Part shown: positions 57,062 through 64,000 of the stretch, piece by piece | Position numbering within the stretch: the first letter of the stretch is position 1 | How the letters are laid out: every line of letters starts with the position of its first letter | Assembly: GCF_963576675.1 (NCBI RefSeq) | Contig: NC_088915.1 | Coordinates: 7,383,001 to 7,447,000 of the forward strand | Direction of reading: 5' to 3' | Source: Euphorbia lathyris | Taxonomy: Eukaryota; Streptophyta; Magnoliopsida; Malpighiales; Euphorbiaceae | DNA length: 64,000 nucleotides | Translations under genes and position numbers: made by a program | Notes under the pieces: model-generated | What the model was told of the DNA's origin: nothing | What the model saw: the letters and a program-made list of their open reading frames with translations, nothing else | Database searches by the model: none

Positions 57062-57800
57062 GTCCGTGTCTAAATTTCTAATTTATATGTTGATATTAGT
57101 ATATATTATAATTATTGGTTTGTGAAGTTAATTTGGTGCTATAGGAAAAGTTGGGAGTTAATTCGATGGTTTTATGTGTAAATTAAAAGTTTAGAATAAT
57201 TTGTAAAAGATTATATAAAGATGGAGAACCAAAACAGATATTTTCCAAATTAGAGATATATATCTCTCAATGTTCCAGATGAATCTGATGGATCATCATC
57301 ATTTTTTTTATTTCTTTTCTTTTCTTTCCTTTTTCTATTCTCTGAAACTTCATCAATTTTCTCTGAACCGTTTCTCCACCGTTTCTTTGATTTACGGAGA
57401 TTCGACCGTCCGAATCACTCGAAATTGGAACCATAGTGATTCGGACGGTCGAATATCCGTAAATCAAAGAAACGGTGGAAAAACGGTTTAGGAACGATAA
57501 TCTGCAGAAGAAACGGAAAGAAGAAGAAAAAGGAAAAAGAAATCAGATAATGATCATCTCTCCCCACCTCCTGCGTATATATATATATATATATATCCAT
57601 ATCTGGAGAATATCCCGTTTGATCCTCATCTTTATATAATCTTTTAAAAATTATCCTAAACTTTTAATTACATCTAAAAGTCTCAAATTAACTCCAAACT
57701 TTTCCTATAACACCAAATAAAAATCATACACCTAATAATTATCATATATACTAATATCAAAATATAAATTCTAGAAATTTAGTCACGGACGTGACAATTC
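57057..57800. mobile_element. inverted-repeat element with GTCACGTCCGTG ends
   Basis: Ends GTCACGTCCGTGTCTAAATTTC and, on the complement of the right, GTCACGTCCGTGACTAAATTTC. Inverted similarity covers nearly all of both halves and the centre is an almost perfect hairpin around GATTCGGACGGTCGAAT (57400-57480). The right half carries a (TA)n run. AATT on both sides may be target sequence. It sits at the edge of the LTR debris, and a half copy follows at 57905-58235. Confidence 0.72.
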
Positions 57801-58310
57801 CTTTGACTATATTATGACTTTACGTTTTGAGTATATTTTTATCAGGTTTTGATTAAATCCCTTTATAAATGTATATATATAGCTATGTTAAATAAAGTTG
57901 GTATATATTATTATTATGGGGTATGTGATTTTTATTTGGTGTTATAGGAAAAATTTGGAGTTAATTTGATGGGTTGATGTGCAAATTAAAAGTTTAGGGT
58001 AATTATTAAAAGATTATATAAAGATGGAGGATCAAAATGGATATTTGTCAAATTTGGGATATAAATCCCAATGGTTCCAGGAGCTACGATCATCATCATC
58101 TTATTTCTTTCTTTTCTTTTCTTCTGTTTCTTTTTCTTTCATTATTATCAAACCGTTCTTCGACCGTTTCTCCACCGTTTCTTTGATTTACGGAGATTCG
58201 ACCGTCCAAATCACTTGAACTTTAAACTATAGCATCCTTAGGCATAGATCTAAATCCTAACCGAAGAGTTTTTGAGTTTCGGAAGCGTTTGGAGGGAAAA
58301 CGTCTTAGAC
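57801..58310. repeat. inverted LTR fragments and half copy of the preceding hairpin
   Basis: 57801-57900 is the complement of LTR segment 56005-56100 (TTGAGTATATTTTATAAGG-like and ATAGCTATGTTAA). 57905-58235 matches the left half of 57057-57800. 58258-58310 is the complement of 56990-57045 (CCGAAGAGTTTTTGAGTTTCGG). The three pieces suggest repeated inversion or nested fold-back insertion. Confidence 0.7.
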
Positions 58311-58474
58311 AAGGGATCAAGTGAGAACCCTCCCTTAGATGAGGACACTTTGATAGGTGAGAACCACCTAAAACTACACCGTTTAACTCAATACTATAAC
58401 CACCTGCTATTCCAATCAACAAATCGCGCAATCACTCACACCAAAATCACGATCAAAAAACGCTCAAATCTCTC

Positions 58475-58685
58475 ACATCTTCTCCATCACCGTTCTTCAT
58501 CAGCGATCTCAAGCATCTTCTTCATCATCGTTCTCCGTCATCTTCTCCATCATCGTTCTTCATCATCGTTAATTAGATCGACCTCCTTCATCATCGTTCT
58601 GTCATTAAACACTCCAAAAATAATCTGAAATCGCAAATCAGATTAAGAAAAAACGATCTACAGTCAAAGAAATAGCATCAATCAG
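58475..58685 (+). other. 5' leader of the MULE transposase, short repeats
   Basis: CATCTTCTCCATCATCGTTCTTCATCA-type words are repeated about five times between 58475 and 58605. A likely leader intron follows (GTAATTTT at 58686 to TATTCAG at 58755). It suggests a CT-rich transcription-start region, but no start site is visible. Confidence 0.45.
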
Positions 58686-58810
58686 GTAATTTTATCTCCA
58701 ACAACTATAAATGAATATTAAATTGTGTTCTATTTTTTATGTTTATAATTATTCAGATATTGCTTAAATCTGAAACAGATTGGAAATCATTCAGATTCTA
58801 TTCCGAAACA

Positions 58811-61800
58811 ATGGAATTGCATGAAATAATAGACAATGATCTACAGGAGAATGATGATAACCATGAAATTTCTCTGTCTTCAACTATTGAAAGAGGTACA
58901 TGTGTTCTTCATAATTTCTCTGTTCTTCATAATCTAAAAAATCTTGTTCTAAATAATTGTTCATGTGTTCTATAGATATTAGTACATATTATTCGTTTTT
59001 TATTTATAATTAGTTGTAAAAATTGTTGAAAAAATAAAATTGAGTATATTGAAATATAGAGTTCACTACGTTCTTCAAATTGTACCTCATGTTCTAAACA
59101 ATTGTTCATATGTCCTATATATTATCACATATGTTCCAAAATTACACTTAAATGCAGTGTCACATGAAGAGCAGCCAAATCATTCTTCCACTGCAATTAT
59201 ATCCTACACTCCACAAGTAGAAATTGTCCTGACTCCTGGAGGAACAAAAGAATGGAAGCCATGTTGCTCTCCGGAAAAAATACCTATTGTAGGAACAAAA
59301 TTTAATACTATTGATGAGGGTATTGAATTTTACAAAGCATATGCCACTGAAGCAGGATTTAATATTAGAAAATCTACAGTGAAAAAAAGAAAGAACACAA
59401 ATGTTGTGATTTTTCAATACTGTTTGTGCAATAAAGCAGGCCATAAGCAGAAAAAAAATGTTGAAGATACTGAATGACATAAACCGTAAAGAAGATTAAT
59501 CACACGTGTTGGATGCCAAGCACAAATTGTTTTAAAGTACTGCAATGATGGAAAATATATTGTCTTTCGTTTAAAAGAGGAACATACACACCCACTTTAC
59601 AGTCCACGCTGTATGAAATTTCAAAAACAGGGAAGAAAACTGACAATACTACACAAGAAGTTGATTGTTGATAATTCTAAGGTGAGCCATATTCTAAATT
59701 TACTTTCCTAACAACATCTACAATGTTTTCAAATTGTATTTACTTTCTTTATAAAATTTGTTCATGTGTTTTGTGTAGATGAATGTCGGACCCGTAAGAA
59801 CATACAGGCAAATAAAAGAAAATGTAGGAGGATACAACAATGTAGGAGCATCTAAGCAAGATTTCAAAAACTTCCACAGAGATTTAAAGGCTTACATTTA
59901 TGAGTCAGATGCCCAAATGTTTATTGACATTTTCAGCAAGAAAAAACTTCTATGGTCTGCTTTTTTTTCGGCTTTGATATGGATGAAGACGATCATCTCT
60001 GCAGAGCTTTATGGGCAGACCCCATTTGTAGAAAGAATTATGCTCTATTTGGTGATATGGTATCTTTTGACACAACATACCAAACAAACAGGTATAATAT
60101 TACATGTACCAATTTCTTATTCCAATGTTCTAAATATTAATTGGCATGTTCTAAAATCTTATTGACATGTTCTAAAATCTTATTCTTATATTCTTAAAAA
60201 GTTTTCTTATTTACAAATATTTGTATATTATTTCCACAGATATAACATGATCTTTGGCCCCTTTACTGGAGTAGACCACCACAAAAAATGTGTTACATTC
60301 GCTGCTTGTTTCATTGCTAAAGAAGATATTGCGTCATTTGAGTGGGTTTTCAAAACGTTTCTTAACGCAATGGGAAGCAATGAACCTACATGCTTAATAA
60401 CAGATCAAGATCCAGCAATGAAGATTGCAATAAAAAATGTTTTCCAAAAAACAGAACATAGATTCTGCATGTGGCACATTATGAAAAAGATGAATGATAA
60501 AATAGGTAAGCCTTCCAAAGCATTGTTTACAATTAAAAATTTTAATACTTGATTGTTTTACTATATGTTTTGATCACGTATTAAATTGTATGTTCCAATA
60601 TATTATTGGCATGTTAAATTTTTTTTGTATATAATGAAGATACTTACTGGTTTTTTTAATAGGTCGTGCAATTATGCAAGAAACCAATTTCTTAAAAAGG
60701 ATTCAACCAATTGTCTGGAGTGTTGAGATTGAACCTGAAGAATTTGATGAAAAATGGAAAGCAGTCATTTCAGAGTTTAATTTGGAAAAACATGAATGGC
60801 TATGTCAAATATTTGAAATCAGAAAAATGTGGATTCCAGCGTACTTCAGGGACTTATTCCTAGGAGGAATTATGAGAACTACATCAAGGTCAGAGAGCGA
60901 GAACAACTTTTTCACTGCTTTTACAAATTCTCATTTAAGTCTTGTAGAATTTTATTTGAGATTTGATAGTGCAATGGATGCACAAAGGCATAACCAAGCT
61001 CACAATGACAATGATGCCAAACATAAAAGACCTGTATGCAAAACACCAATGGGTATTGAAAGACATGGAGCTGATGTTTATACAACTACTGTCTTTTATG
61101 AGTTTCAGGAAGAGGTTTATAATGGTTCTTTCTTTTGTGGAATAGACGGATTCTACAAACAACCTCCTTTCGAAATTTACACTATCAAAGAGCAAAGGAC
61201 ATCAAAAAACTTTCAGGTTATGTACAGCAACATTGAAGACGAAACAAAATGTTCGTGCAAGAAGTTTGAAAGACAAGGCTTACCATATAGACACATGGTG
61301 TGGGTTTGGAAGGCAAAAATGCTTGAATCAATTCCTAACAGGTATGTTCTTAACAGATGGACTACATTAGCAACAAGTCAAAAAAACATTAATCTGCACA
61401 TAAATCTTATGGAAGAATGTGCTGCTACAATTGATAAGAAAACATTGCTGAATCAACTATGGTCAGAGATTAATGTTTGTGTCTATTTAGCTCAAGGTAA
61501 TGAGGAAAATATAAAGGATCTTGTGAAGAAGTTTCAAGGAATCAGAATGGATTTAGAAGCTAACATCACTCAAAAAGACACTGAGAAAAACAAAACTCTT
61601 ACAAAAAATCAAGACATTGAAATGTTGATTGGAACTAGTGTACCAACTGAAATTAATGTCAAAGCACCAAAAATATCAAAGAACAAAGGTACATGTGTAC
61701 ATATTCCAAAAGGAAACAGTGATAAAAGATTGAAGAGTGAAAGAGAGAAAGCTGTTGAGGAAAACCAGAAAAAAAAGAGGTTATGCAGAGTCTGTAATCA

Positions 61801-61840
61801 GCTTGCTAACCATGATAGCAGAAACTGTCCAGAAAAATAG
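58811..61840 (+). pseudogene. FAR1/MULE transposase with SWIM finger, disrupted
   Basis: Proposed exons 58811-58895, 59158-59681, 59779-60091, 60240-60505 and 60663-61840, all with GT-AG introns and matching phases. Exon 2 holds a FAR1 DNA-binding domain (IPIVGTKFNTIDEGIEFYK, ATEAGFNIRKS, then ITRVGCQAQIVLKY). Exons 3-4 hold the MULE catalytic domain (GDMVSFDTTYQTN, LITDQDPAMKIA, HRFCMWHIMKK). Exon 5 has TTSRSESENNFF and a SWIM finger CSCKKFERQGLPYRH, in which the third Cys is Tyr, and ends with a CCHC-like CRVCNQLANHDSRNC. Lesions: TGA at 59475 and TAA at 59487 in exon 2, and one missing T in a T-run near 59961-59968. Two stops plus the SWIM change argue for real decay rather than sequencing error. 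Confidence 0.88.
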
Positions 61841-62566
61841 AACAACTAATCTCTTATATTGTTTAGAACATATGATAAATTTTTTAGAACATATGATACA
61901 TGTATTAGAACAACGATTTAATATTTCCAATATACAATTTATTGTCACAGAATTATTTTTTTTCTATGTAAGAAGCTGAAAATTTCTTATTTTTATTTCT
62001 CTAAAATTTGTTAGTTTTATTTCTCTATCTTTTTACCCATATTTCATTCAATGACATAATTAACATATTTCAAAGTATTATAAGTATAATAATTATTTCA
62101 TGTTCCTCTATCTTTTTATCTATATTCCATCCAATTTATGACGTGTGCCATAATTATCATATTTTAAGTATTACAAATATGATCATTATGACATGTATCA
62201 AAATGAATCTAACATGTTTATAGTGGATATAAACATGTATAACAGTAAAAATTAACTTCAAGCTTCTCATTCTATTCTAATGAATTTCCATATGATTACA
62301 ATTTTATTAAACAAACCTCTAAGCTGCACACCTTTCCACTCTAAATAAATATATCCAATCTACACTTCATTGCTGTTATTAAAATCGTGTATGTTCCAAA
62401 AAATATGTTTTATGTTCCAACAAATATGTCTTATGTTCTAACATATATAACATGTTAAAAAATAAAACACAAACTTTGCCAATAGAAACTTCTACAATAT
62501 ATTTTACAAAAATTACAATAACTATCCCATATATATTACAAATTATAACTAACTAAACTAATAATA
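61841..62566. other. convergent spacer of the MULE
   Basis: AT-rich, non-coding, between the two stop codons. It holds TAGAACATATGAT (61864 and 61887 areas) and ATGTTCCAA/ATGTTCTAA words (62391-62440). Poly-A signals of both genes should lie here. Confidence 0.55.
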
Positions 62567-64000
62567 CTAGTGTTCATTCTTCCATTTTAATGCCTTCCCA
62601 TTAACAGCAGCAACTTCTTTGTTTCCAGGATCTGACAAAATCCTCCAACAGAACTCAACTCTAAAATTCTTCAACGGATCAACCTGCAATATTACAAAAT
62701 TAATATTACTAATATTCTCAAAATAATAACATCAACCTATCATAAAAAAGATTTAAAAAAAAACTCACATTGTTATCTCCAACTCCAATATCCCATTTAT
62801 CAACATCTTGTCCAAAATATAATTCCATATGCTTCATAAGGAAAACACCACAATCATCATTGTTGGTTGTGTCTTTCCACTTCAACTTCAAATGTCTTGC
62901 ACTATAAGCACTGATATCATTCAAACATTCAGGGCTTTCTCTTTTAATATAAAGTGAATATGCTTTCATCTGGAAAACATAAAACAACATCTTATGAATA
63001 TTAAAACATATCATAAACTATTCAGAACATACAGTTAGTTTTTCAGAACATGATAATAAATATATAGAACACAATAACAAAACTAAAAAACAGTTGAGTA
63101 ATATTACCAAAGCCTTTGCAAAACCCTTATATTTACTAGAAGGTTGAACACCTTTCTCAAGAGCTTTGTTATCAATAACATCTATTTTTCCAGTAAAATG
63201 GTTGATAACAAAAAGATAGAAATGTGCAGCATGAACAACCGGAAAGAACACCTAAAAAGATAAACCATTAGCAATCATAATAATTTCAAACAAAAATTAC
63301 AGTAAAACACAATTTACTTTTAATATAATTACCAACTGATAATTTTGTAAACTATCTACTTTAGCCTCACGAAGTTCATAACTAATCCTCTCAAAAAAAG
63401 CATCGTGTCTATCGCTGTACTTAGTAGATCCAGGAACTCCCTTATCTGTACATAGTAACAACTATACAAAAATACAACATTCATATTAATATAATCCAAT
63501 TTCTTTTTAACAAAAAAAAAATATCAAAAAGTAAAAACACATACAAATGGTACAGTAGAGAAGAAGAATCTGTTCGCAGCAATTTGACCCCTGCTCTTCC
63601 TTTCACCATTCAATATTCGAGACCACGCATCAACAACATTACAAACCAAATGATTCTTTCCTGACAAGGTCATAATCTCCTCTCTATTGATTGTGGACAA
63701 AGAATCACTATACAACAACTCACTTCAAAAAAAAGCAAACAGAATAAAATAAAAACAATAAGTATATCTTAAAGAAAAATCAAATTAACACAAACAACAT
63801 TCAATTAAGATCTTACTGTGGGTCTCCATTACAGAAAGCATATTCCACCAACATTCTCCTCGAACCAAGCATATTATTTAGTAAATGCTCAGACTCAACC
63901 AAAAATGGAGACTGTAGATACACAGGCAACTTTGAAATCCTTTTTGCACGATTTCCAACACCACCTTCTTCCACTTTCTCACCTACATCTTTCTCTACTC
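62567..64000 (-). CDS. Ulp1-like (C48) cysteine protease of the MULE, partial
   Basis: Minus-strand exons, high to low: over the edge to 63817, 63722-63545, 63445-63333, 63251-63108, 62969-62769, 62683-62567 (stop TAG). The catalytic residues are in place: His in VVHAAHFYLFVI, Asp in GKIDVIDN, Cys in NNDDCGVFLMKHME. Conserved residues elsewhere: WSRILN and STKYSDRHDAFF. The fold is that of SUMO/ubiquitin-like proteases (PF02902 type). Whether it acts on SUMO is not known for transposon versions. The join between exons 63722-63545 and 63445-63333 is uncertain: donor GTATGTG with acceptor after ATAAG keeps frame, an alternative adds a few residues. No stop codon inside, so it may still be coding. 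Confidence 0.82.

Larger units (their letters stand above)
58340..64000. mobile_element. large MULE with transposase and Ulp1-like protease genes
   Basis: A FAR1/MULE transposase gene on the plus strand (58811-61840) and a C48-type protease gene on the minus strand (62567 to beyond the right edge) point towards each other with about 725 bp between their stops. Short ATGTTCTAA/TAGAACAT words are scattered in the introns and spacer of both, which supports one common element. The left end is not resolved (somewhere after about 58310) and the right end is outside the window. MULEs that carry a Ulp1-like protease are known from plants (Kaonashi in Arabidopsis, CUMULE in melon). Confidence 0.78.

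Overview
This window looks like AT-rich nuclear DNA from a dicot plant. The support is a two-exon R2R3-MYB gene with the signature of the AtMYB5 group, an F-box/FBA pseudogene, a plant tRNA-Gly(GCC) gene, and many plant transposon families: Ty1/copia, L1- and RTE-type LINEs, a tRNA-derived SINE, MULEs, hAT, PIF/Harbinger-like and Stowaway elements. I cannot name the species. Only one host protein gene appears intact (MYB5-like, 36279-38653, minus strand). Nearly everything else is mobile DNA of different ages, often nested.

Layout. 1-4484: 5' part of a decaying copia retrotransposon on the minus strand (LTR, primer-binding site, gag, protease/integrase), running off the left edge. 4734-8815 and 11617-17345: two diverged copies of one old repeat block, each invaded by different elements. 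The left copy holds a Harbinger-like MITE split by a Pack-MULE carrying a cytochrome P450 fragment, then a giant hairpin MULE. The right copy holds the same MITE family split by an L1 LINE, then a fold-back element and a LINE tail. Between them (9008-10138) is an F-box gene with one nonsense codon. 18077-23745: a second local duplication marked by a shared hAT insertion. 23934-24004: tRNA-Gly. 25664-35830: remnants (hAT, LINE tails, SINE, a TIR element, an LTR scrap). 36279-38653: MYB5-like gene. 39436-41740: tandem duplications and small MITEs. 42209-45463: a complete RTE LINE with an uninterrupted 1022-codon ORF and a 12-bp target duplication. 46006-49879: an unusual DNA transposon (below). 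50039-53473: small TIR elements. 54200-58310: rearranged LTR-retrotransposon debris. 58340-64000: a large autonomous-type MULE with a FAR1/MULE transposase pseudogene converging on a Ulp1-like protease gene that leaves the right edge.

The most striking object is the 3.87-kb unit at 46006-49879. It has imperfect TIRs and an exact 8-bp target duplication, but its only gene is a seven-exon plant mobile domain (PMD, 'aminotransferase-like') gene with no recognisable transposase. Two arrays of palindromic units with exactly the same 33-bp period (seven units near the left end, inside intron 1, and five near the right end) flank the coding exons, and two introns are filled with an AT-rich minisatellite. 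It may be a PMD-only transposon with internal binding-site arrays, mobilised in trans or by the PMD protein.

How the parts interact: the transposons have shaped the host sequence by target duplications (often 8-10 bp and directly visible), gene-fragment capture, segmental duplication and possibly supply of promoter-proximal sequence (a block upstream of MYB5 recurs at 52925-53000). All calls come from reading the sequence; no database search was run.
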